A stretch of 64,000 nt of DNA, taken from assembly GCA_022376925.1 (NCBI GenBank), contig JAIOJX010000003.1:38617874-38681873 (forward strand). The letters run 5' to 3'. Positions 47,426 to 59,029 of the stretch are shown one piece after another. Position 1 is the first letter of the stretch. Each line of letters begins with the position of its first letter. Source of the DNA: Tragulus kanchil. Its lineage: Eukaryota; Chordata; Mammalia; Artiodactyla; Tragulidae. Made by a program: the position numbers and the translations under genes. The notes under the pieces are model-generated. The model was given only the letters and a program-made list of their open reading frames with translations, had not been told where the DNA came from and did no database searches.

Positions 47426-47660
47426 ACTTTTCTTTTTTCATTTATTTATTTTTATTTTACTTTTACAGAGTTTTGTTGTTGATCAGCTGACTTTTCTGAT
47501 GCCCATAGTTGTTCAGCCTCCTGTCCTCCCAGCTAATCCCACATCTCTTTTATTCAGAAAAGAAGCCCAGTGGTATGGAGAGGGGAGTGTGGGCAGGGAG
47601 TATTTATCCATACACGTCTGTGCGTCTCCTGGCCAAATTTCTGAGGGCCCTTCCCTATTT

Positions 47661-48298
47661 TAAGGGCTCAAGAGGGGCAACTTGAGGAAGCCAAGCCTGT
47701 GGTAACTAGCAACCTGGAGTCGCCGCCGGGGCCTGAGAGCAGCCGAGGAGAGCTGAAAGGGACACCGCGTACCAGAGACGCTCTCTACACCCTTGGCACT
47801 GAGAGCACTGTTTCCACCAGATCATGGTCCTATCCCATATCCTGAAACCGATGCCAGGGCCATTAACTGTGCACAGCGCACAGAAAAAGGGGCGACAGGG
47901 AACGAATACCCAGCTCAAGAGAAAACTAAATCCTTGTTGTCATGGAGCTCATGACCTCTCTGGGATCACAAGTGATGAACATGGACCACCCCAGCCACCC
48001 CAGCAGTCTCGAGAGCCGGACAGCAGAGCCGTTTCCAAAACTAAAGACCTCAGGGCATACGCCCAGAGGGGAGAGGGTGGCCAGGGGCCTGGGACAGATG
48101 GGCCAGGCGAGGGCATGGCACTGTTTTTCCTAACTACATTCCCCTCTATCAGGCCATCGTCTCATCATCTCACCCAGGCTTCCCGCAAGAGAATTCTACA
48201 CTCCCGTCCGTACCCCTGCATCTCCATCACCACTTCACTTCTTAGTGAACGCCAGCGGGTCTTCCACAGACACACCCTCTGAAACTGCTCTAAGTCAC
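47661..48298. other. GC-rich unique segment, function unknown
   Basis: A CpG-containing tract (cctggagtcgccgccggggc near 47713) starts a segment that is richer in GC than its surroundings up to about 48125. It holds an open frame of about 150 codons (47824-48282, plus strand) with no domain I recognise and no clear splice signals. It could be a non-coding exon, an old repeat or chance. Confidence 0.4.
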
Positions 48299-48372
48299 CC
48301 GTGAGCTCCAAAGGTGAAACAGACACCCTTCAGTCATCTCTCTGAACTCTAATCTGACAACCCCTTCTTAAC

Positions 48373-49330
48373 CTATTTTTACTGAACTACAGTTAATTTG
48401 CAACGTTGTGCTAATTTCTAACGTACAGCAAACTGACACAGGTGTACATATATACATTCTTTGTTATATTCTTTCCTGTGATGGCTGGTCTCAGGACATT
48501 GAATATAGTTTCCTGGGCTATCAGTAGGACCATGTTTTTATCCATCCTATGTGTACTAGCTTGCATCTGCTAACTCCAGCCTCCCAGGCCTTCCCGCCCT
48601 CACCTCTGCTCCCCCCAAAGGTGACCACAAGCCTGTTCCCTCTGTCTGTGTGTCTGTTTGTGTTTCGTAGGTAAGCTCCTTTGTGTCATATTTTAGACTC
48701 TGCATACAAGTGAGATGATGGTATTACTCTCTCTTTCTGGCTTATTTCTCTTCATATGATCATCTCTAGTTCCATCCATGTTGCTACAAGGGGCATTATT
48801 TAGTTCTTTCTTGTGGCTGAGTAGTAGTCCATTGTACATACATACTCTTTATCCAATCATCTGTCAATGGACATTTAGGCTGTTTCCATGTCTTGGCTAT
48901 TGTGAATAGAGCTGCCATGAACATAGGGGCATATAAATCTTTTTGAATTATAGTATTGTCTGGATATAGGTCCAGCAGTAAGATTGATGGATCATACGGT
49001 AATTCTATTTTTAGTTTTCTAAGGAGCCCCCATACTATTTGCCATAATAGTTACATCAATTTATATTCCCACCAACAGTGTAGGAGGGTTCCCCTTTTCT
49101 CTATGTGATCTACACTATTTAGTGTTTGGAGACATTTTAATGATGATCATTCTGCCCAGTGGGAGATAGTACCTCATTGTAGTCTTGATTTGCATTTCTC
49201 TAATAATGAGTGAAGCCGAGCATTTTTTTAACGTGTCTATTGGCCATCTGTAAATCTTCTCTGGAGAAGTGTCTATTTAGGTCTTCTGCCCCTTTTCTGA
49301 TTGAGTTGATTGCTTTGATACTGTTTACTT
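48373..49330 (-). mobile_element. L1 LINE 3' end, antisense
   Basis: On the plus strand it reads as the reverse complement of the L1 3' UTR and ORF2 end: gtacagcaaactgacac, tccatccatgttgctacaag, ccaccaacagtgtaggaggg, and atttgcatttctctaataat near 49190. ORF2 frames are broken by stops. Diverged a moderate amount, so not a recent insertion. Confidence 0.93.
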
Positions 49331-49495
49331 CAACATTTAACTATTTGTGCGCCACACACCTTCCTGGAAATCTGCTGAATGCTATGAATCCTCTTCCCAG
49401 AAAAATCCTACACATACTCTACCGTGAGCTCCAAAGGTGAAACAGACACCCTTCAGTCATCTCTCTGAACTCTAATCTGACAACCCCTTCTTAAC

Positions 49496-50453
49496 CTATT
49501 TTTACTGAACTACAGTTAATTTGCAACGTTGTGCTAATTTCTAACGTACAGCAAACTGACACAGGTGTACATATATACATTCTTTGTTATATTCTTTCCT
49601 GTGATGGCTGGTCTCAGGACATTGAATATAGTTTCCTGGGCTATCAGTAGGACCATGTTTTTATCCATCCTATGTGTACTAGCTTGCATCTGCTAACTCC
49701 AGCCTCCCAGGCCTTCCCGCCCTCACCTCTGCTCCCCCCAAAGGTGACCACAAGCCTGTTCCCTCTGTCTGTGTGTCTGTTTGTGTTTCGTAGGTAAGCT
49801 CCTTTGTGTCATATTTTAGACTCTGCATACAAGTGAGATGATGGTATTACTCTCTTTTTCTGGCTTATTTCTCTTCATATGATCATCTCTAGTTCCATCC
49901 ATGTTGCTACAAGGGGCATTATTTAGTTCTTTCTTGTGGCTGAGTAGTAGTCCATTGTACATACATACTCTTTATCCAATCATCTGTCAATGGACATTTA
50001 GGCTGTTTCCATGTCTTGGCTATTGTGAATAGAGCTGCCATGAACATAGGGGCATATAAATCTTTTTGAATTATAGTATTGTCTGGATATAGGTCCAGCA
50101 GTAAGATTGATGGATCATACGGTAATTCTATTTTTAGTTTTCTAAGGAGCCCCCATACTATTTGCCATAATAGTTACATCAATTTATATTCCCACCAACA
50201 GTGTAGGAGGGTTCCCCTTTTCTCTATGTGATCTACACTATTTAGTGTTTGGAGACATTTTAATGATGATCATTCTGCCCAGTGGGAGATAGTACCTCAT
50301 TGTAGTCTTGATTTGCATTTCTCTAATAATGAGTGAAGCCGAGCATTTTTTTAACGTGTCTATTGGCCATCTGTAAATCTTCTCTGGAGAAGTGTCTATT
50401 TAGGTCTTCTGCCCCTTTTCTGATTGAGTTGATTGCTTTGATACTGTTTACTT
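49496..50453 (-). mobile_element. L1 LINE 3' end, duplicate
   Basis: Duplication 15 copy of 48373-49330. Confidence 0.93.
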
Positions 50454-50655
50454 CAACATTTAACTATTTGTGCGCCACACACCTTCCTGGAAATCTGCTG
50501 AATGCTATGAATCCTCTTCCCAGAAAAATCCTACACATACTCACTGCAAATAATCCAGAAACCCACTGCAACTTAATCTTGGACCCAATGGGTCAAGAGA
50601 TCCCAGGTTAAGAACAGCTGACTACTAGCTTGATGTCTGTAACAACTTTACAAAT

Positions 50656-50991
50656 TACAGTTGACTTTTTTTTTTTTTTGGCGGGATGGGGCGGGTTGGG
50701 GAGGGGGGTGGGCGGGCCACTTCTATTGGTCTTTCATTTATTTATTTTCATCCATCTTTTTTTGTTCTTTGGCTCCTGTGGGCCTCCCATGGCAGTGGCC
50801 TCTGTTGTCGCAGAGCACCAGCTCTGGGCGCACGCACTCCAGAGCTCCAGTGCGGTAATTGGACACATGGGTCCAGCTGCTCCATGGCACGTGGGATCTT
50901 CCCAGGCCAGGGATCAAACCGGCGCCCCATGCATTGCAAGGCAGTGTCCTTACCCACTGGACCACCAGGGAAGCCCCTACAGCTGACTTTT
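50656..50991 (-). mobile_element. Young CHR-derived SINE, copy i (C-rich tail type), nested in a Tigger-like fossil
   Basis: The body is 50670-50977 in antisense: T run, G-rich module, then the family body and head ending accaccagggaagccc. The target-site duplication tacag[t/c]tgactttt at 50656-50669 and 50978-50991 has one mismatch and is part of the Tigger-like terminal repeat. Confidence 0.92.
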
Positions 50992-51198
50992 GAACATCTT
51001 AGGGGTTGGAGGTGCCCTCCACATGGCCGAAAATCCAAGTACAACTTTGCAGTTGACCTTCTGTAGCTACAGTTTCACATTCATGGATTCAACCAATAGT
51101 TCACGATCATGTAGTACTCTCATGCCTATTTAATGAAAATATCCATGTATAAATGGGCCTGTGCAATTCAAACCCATGTCATTCAAGGGCCCACTGTA
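50657..51198. mobile_element. Tigger-like (TcMar) DNA transposon fossil, interrupted
   Basis: After removal of the SINE the element begins cagttgacttttgaac and ends near caagggcccactgtat, inverted termini typical of mammalian Tigger-type elements. The interior has gccgaaaatccaagtacaac and the ctgtagctacagtttcacat tract. About 215 bp without the insert: a non-autonomous derivative. Confidence 0.8.
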
Positions 51199-51813
51199 TT
51201 CCACTCATACTTTGAATCTCCTTTCTGGGTCCCTCTTCCTATTCCTACCTCTTAAACATGGATGTTGCCCAGAGTTATGAATTCAGGTCAGTCCTATCAT
51301 TCAAACCATTCCTACTTGCTCAACCACTCTCTGGCTCTCAGTCATCACTGGTATGTTTAGAAGCCCTACACCTGTTATCTCAGCCCACACCACATCTTGA
51401 AGGGTCACACTTCCGTAACTACCACTGAGTGAATAATCTACTCTGGTGAACATCATACTCCATGTGACCAGAATCAAATTCATTATCCTCCCCTCACCTC
51501 CCCAGCTCCCACTTAATTAGGCTGTCTTTCTCTAATAGCTTTTTCTCAGCAAATAACACCAAAACAATGTCATAATTCCTCTTCTGAAATGGCTGAGAAG
51601 CTCCTATCGGATTGACATTCCCAGAGATAAGGACGATAAACCTAGGAATGATATATTTTTAAAAATGTTCTAAGGGCTCTGGAGAAGATACGAAAGCCAG
51701 CAATTACTGGTGGTGGGTTGACACATGAAAGAATGAAGGAACTACAGTAGATGAGACCCTAGTCCATGCCAATCACGTGGCTAAAACTCTTGTTAAAAAA
51801 AAAAAAAAATCAC
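51199..51813. other. Unannotated sequence
   Basis: No gene or repeat family that I can name. The pyrimidine-rich tract 51200-51500 may be an old repeat. Confidence 0.45.
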
Positions 51814-51819
51814 AGGGCA

Positions 51820-51960
51820 CGTCCCTGGTAGTCCAGTGATTAATACTTTAAGCTTTCAATACACGGGGCATGGGTTTGATCTCCAGTCAGGGAACTAAGA
51901 TCCCACATGCTGTGCAGCACAGCCAATAAATACATGGGGGAAAAAAATTAAAAGAAAAAA
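51820..51960 (+). mobile_element. Short CHR-type SINE, sense
   Basis: Head cacgtccctggtagtccagt, B-box region gggtttgatctccagtc, then gaactaagatcccacatgct, gcacagccaataaata and an A-rich tail: the short CHR form. Confidence 0.85.
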
Positions 51961-52239
51961 AGAAAAACTTGCAGTCTCATTGGGCTTCAGAACTAGAGGA
52001 CTGACCTAAGGACAACCACAGTCTCTGGAGGGAAATTCCAGGCCAGAGAGAGCCAGAGAAAGGAAGCATAAGATCTCCTCCCAAAGCTCTTAAGGTCCCG
52101 GACCACAGATGTTCAGGCAGATTCCAAGCATCCAGACTAGGGGGAAAAGAGCTGAACTGAGACTCAAGTTGCCACCATCACAGGTAAATCAGAATATATA
52201 GTTCATATCCAGGCAAACAAAGTACCTGAGTGTGTGAAT

Positions 52240-52441
52240 GCACATATGTGCTCAGTCGTGTCCAACTCTTAAACTACAGCCCACCAGGCTCCTCTGTCCA
52301 TGGAATTTCCCAGGCAAGAATATTGAAGATGGCTGCCATTTCCTACTGCAAGGGATCATCTTCACACCGGGATCAAACCCAAGTTTCCTGTGTCACCTAC
52401 ACTGCAGGTAGATTCTTTACCACTTAGATAACTGGAAGCCC
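52240..52441 (-). mobile_element. Bov-tA SINE, antisense
   Basis: Tail (gtgctcagtcgtgtccaact), ggaatttcccaggcaagaat core, and a head ending ataactggaagccc. Confidence 0.9.
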
Positions 52442-52689
52442 AAGGAAGTACTTGCTTTAAACAAAAAACAGAAGAGAACAGAACAAAAATTCCATTTCTG
52501 GCAAAAATGTAACAGAACTGTAATTCTACAACTTATCATACATAATGTCCAGGATACTGTCCCAATTAGCTGACATGAAAGTACCAGGAAATAGTATCTC
52601 ATTCCCAAAGGAAATGACAAGGGAGATTCTAAGGTACTGCAGATTTTTTAATTAGCAAGCAAGTATTTTAGGTAAAATACTTAGGTACA

Positions 52690-52812
52690 GTGAAGAAGGG
52701 AACGGCAACCCACTCCAGTATTCTTGCCTGAAAGGTCTCGTGGACGGAGGAGTCTGGAAGGCTGCAGTCTATGGGGTCACAAAGAGTCAGACACGACTGA
52801 GCACACACTCAG
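52690..52812 (+). mobile_element. BovA tail fragment, sense
   Basis: From gaagaagggaacggcaaccc to cagacacgactgagcacaca; the tRNA-like head is missing. Confidence 0.88.
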
Positions 52813-53379
52813 GTATAGAGAGGAAAAATGTTAATAATGATGAACAACAATCTCAGTAGAGAAATAAAAACTATACAACTAAATAATCATGACTACAAAA
52901 GACAAATAGAAATTTAAAATAACATTTCTGAGATAAAAACTTCCCTAGACAAGACTAACACCAGAGGCCAGAGTCTGAATTACAGAGAAAGCTACTGAAC
53001 AGTCTATCTGGCCAAGGCTGCCCCTAAGCACTTTGTGCTACGACGAACCTCCGTGCTTCTGAGAATAGCAAACATGTCACCCTCTTGCAAAAGTTACTGC
53101 AGAACTCCCTACCTCACTAGAGATCAAAGCCCAACTCTTTAGAAGCATGTTCTCTCACCTTTGGATCCCTTCATTGACGGCTCCAAAGAACTTTTGTTCA
53201 CAATCAGTACTGACTGTTTTAGAGGCTCAAAGTGAGAAATGTTTCAAACACAAGAGTGCATGAGCTCACATTCCGTTAAACATGAAAATAATGGTAATTT
53301 TAAAAAAGTTGCCACCATCACAGGTAAATCAGAATATATAGTTCATATCCAGGCAAACAAAGTACCTGAGTGTGTGAAT

Positions 53380-53581
53380 GCACATATGTGCTCAGTCGTG
53401 TCCAACTCTTAAACTACAGCCCACCAGGCTCCTCTGTCCATGGAATTTCCCAGGCAAGAATATTGAAGATGGCTGCCATTTCCTACTGCAAGGGATCATC
53501 TTCACACCGGGATCAAACCCAAGTTTCCTGTGTCACCTACACTGCAGGTAGATTCTTTACCACTTAGATAACTGGAAGCCC
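53380..53581 (-). mobile_element. Bov-tA SINE, duplicate
   Basis: Duplication 16 copy of 52240-52441. Confidence 0.9.
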
Positions 53582-53829
53582 AAGGAAGTACTTGCTTTAA
53601 ACAAAAAACAGAAGAGAACAGAACAAAAATTCCATTTCTGGCAAAAATGTAACAGAACTGTAATTCTACAACTTATCATACATAATGTCCAGGATACTGT
53701 CCCAATTAGCTGACATGAAAGTACCAGGAAATAGTATCTCATTCCCAAAGGAAATGACAAGGGAGATTCTAAGGTACTGCAGATTTTTTAATTAGCAAGC
53801 AAGTATTTTAGGTAAAATACTTAGGTACA

Positions 53830-53952
53830 GTGAAGAAGGGAACGGCAACCCACTCCAGTATTCTTGCCTGAAAGGTCTCGTGGACGGAGGAGTCTGGAAG
53901 GCTGCAGTCTATGGGGTCACAAAGAGTCAGACACGACTGAGCACACACTCAG
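53830..53952 (+). mobile_element. BovA tail fragment, duplicate
   Basis: Duplication 16 copy of 52690-52812. Confidence 0.88.
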
Positions 53953-55045
53953 GTATAGAGAGGAAAAATGTTAATAATGATGAACAACAATCTCAGTAGA
54001 GAAATAAAAACTATACAACTAAATAATCATGACTACAAAAGACAAATAGAAATTTAAAATAACATTTCTGAGATAAAAACTTCCCTAGACAAGACTAACA
54101 CCAGAGGCCAGAGTCTGAATTACAGAGAAAGCTACTGAACAGTCTATCTGGCCAAGGCTGCCCCTAAGCACTTTGTGCTACGACGAACCTCCGTGCTTCT
54201 GAGAATAGCAAACATGTCACCCTCTTGCAAAAGTTACTGCAGAACTCCCTACCTCACTAGAGATCAAAGCCCAACTCTTTAGAAGCATGTTCTCTCACCT
54301 TTGGATCCCTTCATTGACGGCTCCAAAGAACTTTTGTTCACAATCAGTACTGACTGTTTTAGAGGCTCAAAGTGAGAAATGTTTCAAACACAAGAGTGCA
54401 TGAGCTCACATTCCGTTAAACATGAAAATAATGGTATCATCGTCTCATACATAGCGTAGCATCTAGAAAATTCTTAGCATACTCTTCAGAGAATTAGGGG
54501 CAAGTAAAATCTTAGTACTGTTTCATAGCATATGTTTTATAGTTCATGTTTTAATGGTTTTGAACTTCTAAATCTTCCACAAAAGTGTCTCAGGAACCTA
54601 CAGGGATCTGAACTCATGCCTTGACAACTGCTTCTTCAGACAGATCCCTCCGGTGTCCAGCTGCCCCAAAAGCCGGGCGATCCCAGCCTCAGGGAATTCC
54701 CTGTGCACACCACTCGCTCCTGCTCTGCACACCTTGTTCCCTCTCCTTAGAAGAAAAGGCTTCCAGTTCCACCTTTCCCAACACCACCCCATGGCCCCAA
54801 CAGGGACTAAGTACTGCTTGCTTGGAAAGCATTTCCTCATCTCTCCCCTCGGGTCTGATTTTGATGTTTCTTCTATTCTTCCCCCATGACTCTCTCTGCC
54901 TATCTGTGTGATGTCATTAATCCAACAACTAAACCAAGCAACATAATGTAGACTCCTCATTTCTGAATCCCCAGGCTAAGGCACTGTACATACATACACA
55001 CCCCCACCCCCCATGCGTGCACACAGACATCCCTTAATAAATACT

Positions 55046-55213
55046 AATCTAATGAAGGAATAAATTCAATCATTCTCCCACTTATAAATACATGGGCTGA
55101 CAATCTAATGAAGGAATAAATTCAATCATTCTCCCACTTACAAACACATGGGTTGACAATCTAATGAAGGAATAAATTCAATCATTCTCCCACTTATAAA
55201 TACATGGGCTGAC
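55046..55213. repeat. Minisatellite, three 56-bp units
   Basis: Units at 55046-55101, 55102-55157 and 55158-55213 each begin aatctaatgaaggaataaat. Units 1 and 3 are identical; unit 2 differs at three positions in its last third (three transitions). Unlike the 1.1-kb duplications, this has the look of an ordinary local tandem repeat. Confidence 0.96.
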
Positions 55214-55830
55214 AATGGGGCCTATAAGGATATAAGCAAGCAGTTTATCCTACTTTCCAACAGTAAAATTACTAGGGAGCTCTTTGTAGTAGAATTTCAG
55301 GTAACTAAGGATGAGTGTTTTGGACGTCTCCACATTCAAATAAAGAGATGAAAAGGAATTTGGGGACAACTGTGATGGGTGACAGGAATCATTTATGATG
55401 GTGAAGGAATAGCTTTCTAAATGCCTAGTAATTATGTTGGGTCACCAGGAAAGAATTCTTAGATGATAGATGAAGAGCTAAGATAGTCTAGCTCTCCAAG
55501 AGAAATGAAAAGGCACTCTGATTATGTTTTTTGCATGAAGTTTGCATAATAATAAGAAATGTTGAAGAGGGAAGAAAATATGGGAAAGACCAAGAGCAGA
55601 GTGAAAGTACAGCCTGTCCTCCGTATCCACTGATGTGGAAGCCAAGGACATGAAAGGCTAATTGTACCAGGAGACGTCATACATGTGACTTGAGTGTGTG
55701 GACTGGGGTATGGGGTGAGGGTAGGGGATGGGGAGGAGGCCAGGGATGGGGCAAATAGAAACACTCAGTATCACACCCTTGCCTATCCAGGAGAGCAGAT
55801 GCAAGGGGCACAGTTCCCAGGCCTGGTAAA
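55214..55830. other. Unannotated sequence
   Basis: A short tract near 55615-55660 resembles Tigger-type terminal text (tcctccgtatccactgatg) but is too short to call. Otherwise nothing is recognised. Confidence 0.45.
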
Positions 55831-56179
55831 TGCTTCTTAGAAGATGCCAGCTGCCCCAAAAGCCGGGCTTAAACCTGTGCACACCACTCGCTCCTGCCAC
55901 CTTTCCCCAAAACCACCACCCAAAATGGCCCCAACAGGGACTAAGTACTGCTTGCTTGGAAAGCATTTCCTCATCTCTCCCCTCGGGTCTGATTTTGATG
56001 TTTCTTCTATTCTTCCCCCATGACTCTCTCTGCCTATCTGTGTGATGTCATTAATCCAACAACTAAACCAAGCAACATAATGTAGACTCCTCATTTCTGA
56101 ATCCCCAGGCTAAGGCACTGTACATACATACACACCCCCACCCCCCATGCGTGCACACAGACATCCCTTAATAAATACT

Positions 56180-56347
56180 AATCTAATGAAGGAATAAATT
56201 CAATCATTCTCCCACTTATAAATACATGGGCTGACAATCTAATGAAGGAATAAATTCAATCATTCTCCCACTTACAAACACATGGGTTGACAATCTAATG
56301 AAGGAATAAATTCAATCATTCTCCCACTTATAAATACATGGGCTGAC
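56180..56347. repeat. Minisatellite, duplicate
   Basis: Duplication 17 copy of the 3 x 56-bp array, same internal variants. Confidence 0.96.
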
Positions 56348-57165
56348 AATGGGGCCTATAAGGATATAAGCAAGCAGTTTATCCTACTTTCCAACAGTAA
56401 AATTACTAGGGAGCTCTTTGTAGTAGAATTTCAGGTAACTAAGGATGAGTGTTTTGGACGTCTCCACATTCAAATAAAGAGATGAAAAGGAATTTGGGGA
56501 CAACTGTGATGGGTGACAGGAATCATTTATGATGGTGAAGGAATAGCTTTCTAAATGCCTAGTAATTATGTTGGGTCACCAGGAAAGAATTCTTAGATGA
56601 TAGATGAAGAGCTAAGATAGTCTAGCTCTCCAAGAGAAATGAAAAGGCACTCTGATTATGTTTTTTGCATGAAGTTTGCATAATAATAAGAAATGTTGAA
56701 GAGGGAAGAAAATATGGGAAAGACCAAGAGCAGAGTGAAAGTACAGCCTGTCCTCCGTATCCACTGATGTGGAAGCCAAGGACATGAAAGGCTAATTGTA
56801 CCAGGAGACGTCATACATGTGACTTGAGTGTGTGTGGACTGGGGTATGGGGTGAGGGTAGGGGATGGGGAGGAGGCCAGGGATGGGGCAAATAGAAACAC
56901 TCAGTATCACACCCTTGCCTATCCAGGAGAGCAGATGCAAAGGGGCACAGTTCCCAGGCCTGGTAAATGAAATAACCTACACATGAGTCTTCTCTGTACA
57001 GCCTAGGACTATTCATTTCCATTTACTGAATGGACATGAACATGAGGAGAGAATGGAAGAACCAGAGTGCTGCCTTTCTATCCCAGTAGAAGGCTGGAGG
57101 GCCTTAGGAACGCAGTAAGGTCCCAGGGCTACAGGAACTGTACACCTTTCCAGTGATCAAGAATA

Positions 57166-57790
57166 TTAATCCATTCCTCTCCCAATGGACATACAGGTTA
57201 CTTCCACATGGTAGCTATCGTAAACAGTGTTGCAATGAACATTAGAGAGCACATATCCTTTGGGATCATGTTCTTCTCCAGATATATGCCCAGGAGTAAG
57301 ACTGCAGAATCATATGGTATCTCTGAGATGTGGTACATATATACAATGGAATATTGACTCAGCAATTAAAATGAATGAAATAATGCTATTTCTAGCAACA
57401 TGGACGGACCGAGAGGTGGTCATATTGAGTAAAGTGAGTCAGACAGAGTATGTGCATCTAAAAAGAAATGATACAAATGAACTTAGAAAACAGAGAGAGA
57501 TTCACAAGCTTAAGGTTGCCCCGGTGGAAGATGCAGGAAGGGATAGGAAATTTGGGGTGGGTGTGTACACACTACTGTACTTAAAATGGATAACCAACAA
57601 GAACCTACTGTACAGCACATGGAACTCTGCTCAATGCTATATGGCAGCCTGGATTGGAGGGGAGCTTGGAAGGAAATGGATGCATGTATATGTATGGCTG
57701 AGTCCCTTTACTGTTCACCTGAAATTATCACAACAGTATTAATCAGACCAATACAAAATACAGACCAATACAAAATAAAAAGTTTAAATA
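57166..57790 (+). mobile_element. L1 LINE with 5' inversion (twin-priming structure)
   Basis: Bases 57166 to about 57322 are L1 ORF2 text in antisense (caatggacatacaggttact to agatatatgcccaggagtaa to catatggtat). From about 57325 the text is L1 in sense (gatgtggtacatatatacaa, atggaatattgactcagc, taaagtgagtcagacagag) running to the 3' end with an A-rich tail. In the L1 consensus the inverted segment lies immediately 5' of the sense segment, which is the signature of twin priming. The open frame of about 160 codons here (57260-57742) is an L1 shadow. Confidence 0.88.
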
Positions 57791-58266
57791 AAAAAATCTT
57801 TTAAAAGTGTGTAGAAAACTGTCAACCCTAAAAAAAAGATGTATATTTTCAAAGTAGATAAACCATATTTTACTCTGATCAGTTCTGTCTAATTCAGTAA
57901 GAATTGTCATAAATTACTTTTAGATTTGATATGTGTTGACTGGGGTATGGGGTGAGGGTAGGGGATGGGGAGGAGGCCAGGGATGGGGCAAATAGAAACA
58001 CTCAGTATCACACCCTTGCCTATCCAGGAGAGCAGATGCAAAGGGGCACAGTTCCCAGGCCTGGTAAATGAAATAACCTACACATGAGTCTTCTCTGTAC
58101 AGCCTAGGACTATTCATTTCCATTTACTGAATGGACATGAACATGAGGAGAGAATGGAAGAACCAGAGTGCTGCCTTTCTATCCCAGTAGAAGGCTGGAG
58201 GGCCTTAGGAACGCAGTAAGGTCCCAGGGCTACAGGAACTGTACACCTTTCCAGTGATCAAGAATA

Positions 58267-58891
58267 TTAATCCATTCCTCTCCCAATGGACATACAGGTT
58301 ACTTCCACATGGTAGCTATCGTAAACAGTGTTGCAATGAACATTAGAGAGCACATATCCTTTGGGATCATGTTCTTCTCCAGATATATGCCCAGGAGTAA
58401 GACTGCAGAATCATATGGTATCTCTGAGATGTGGTACATATATACAATGGAATATTGACTCAGCAATTAAAATGAATGAAATAATGCTATTTCTAGCAAC
58501 ATGGACGGACCGAGAGGTGGTCATATTGAGTAAAGTGAGTCAGACAGAGTATGTGCATCTAAAAAGAAATGATACAAATGAACTTAGAAAACAGAGAGAG
58601 ATTCACAAGCTTAAGGTTGCCCCGGTGGAAGATGCAGGAAGGGATAGGAAATTTGGGGTGGGTGTGTACACACTACTGTACTTAAAATGGATAACCAACA
58701 AGAACCTACTGTACAGCACATGGAACTCTGCTCAATGCTATATGGCAGCCTGGATTGGAGGGGAGCTTGGAAGGAAATGGATGCATGTATATGTATGGCT
58801 GAGTCCCTTTACTGTTCACCTGAAATTATCACAACAGTATTAATCAGACCAATACAAAATACAGACCAATACAAAATAAAAAGTTTAAATA
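58267..58891 (+). mobile_element. 5'-inverted L1, duplicate
   Basis: Duplication 18 copy of 57166-57790. Confidence 0.88.
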
Positions 58892-59029
58892 AAAAAATCT
58901 TTTAAAAGTGTGTAGAAAACTGTCAACCCTAAAAAAAAGATGTATATTTTCAAAGTAGATAAACCATATTTTACTCTGATCAGTTCTGTCTAATTCAGTA
59001 AGAATTGTCATAAATTACTTTTAGATTTG

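Larger units (their letters stand above)
45380..47660. repeat. Direct duplication 14 (unit 1148-1150 bp)
   Basis: Copy 1 is 45380-46510 and copy 2 is 46528-47660, with 17 bases between them. Differences: G-run indels near 45470/46616 and in 46430-46460, and two C/T substitutions near 46467 and 46473. Overlap with duplication 13 leaves about 150 bp present three times. Confidence 0.97.
48299..50542. repeat. Direct duplication 15 (unit 1123 bp)
   Basis: Copy 1 is 48299-49419 and copy 2 is 49422-50542, with two bases between them. One C/T substitution was noticed (near 48733/49856). Confidence 0.97.
52166..54436. repeat. Direct duplication 16 (unit 1140 bp), apparently identical copies
   Basis: Copy 1 is 52166-53296 and copy 2 is 53306-54436 at a constant offset of 1140 with no difference noticed. 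Nine bases (53297-53305) lie between them. Confidence 0.97.
54657..56969. repeat. Direct duplication 17 (offset up to 1137 bp), with corrupted start
   Basis: Copy 1 is 54657-55832 and copy 2 is 55848-56969. The first 140 bases of copy 1 correspond to only about 85 in copy 2: two blocks of roughly 17 and 45 bases are missing. From ggccccaacagggactaagt onward the copies match, apart from two one- or two-base indels (near 55697/56830 and 55803/56940). Confidence 0.95.
56837..59029. repeat. Direct duplication 18 (unit 1101 bp)
   Basis: Copy 1 is 56837-57928 and copy 2 is 57938-59029, with nine bases between them and no internal difference noticed. It overlaps copy 2 of duplication 17, so about 130 bp (56837-56969) occur three times. 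Confidence 0.97.

Noticed and set aside
55046..55213. Possible CRISPR-like array
   Set aside because: The 56-bp units are contiguous with no spacers, and the surrounding DNA is ruminant.
57260..57742. Open frame of about 160 codons, present twice
   Set aside because: It lies across the inversion point and 3' part of an L1; the second copy at 58361-58843 is due to duplication 18, not conservation.
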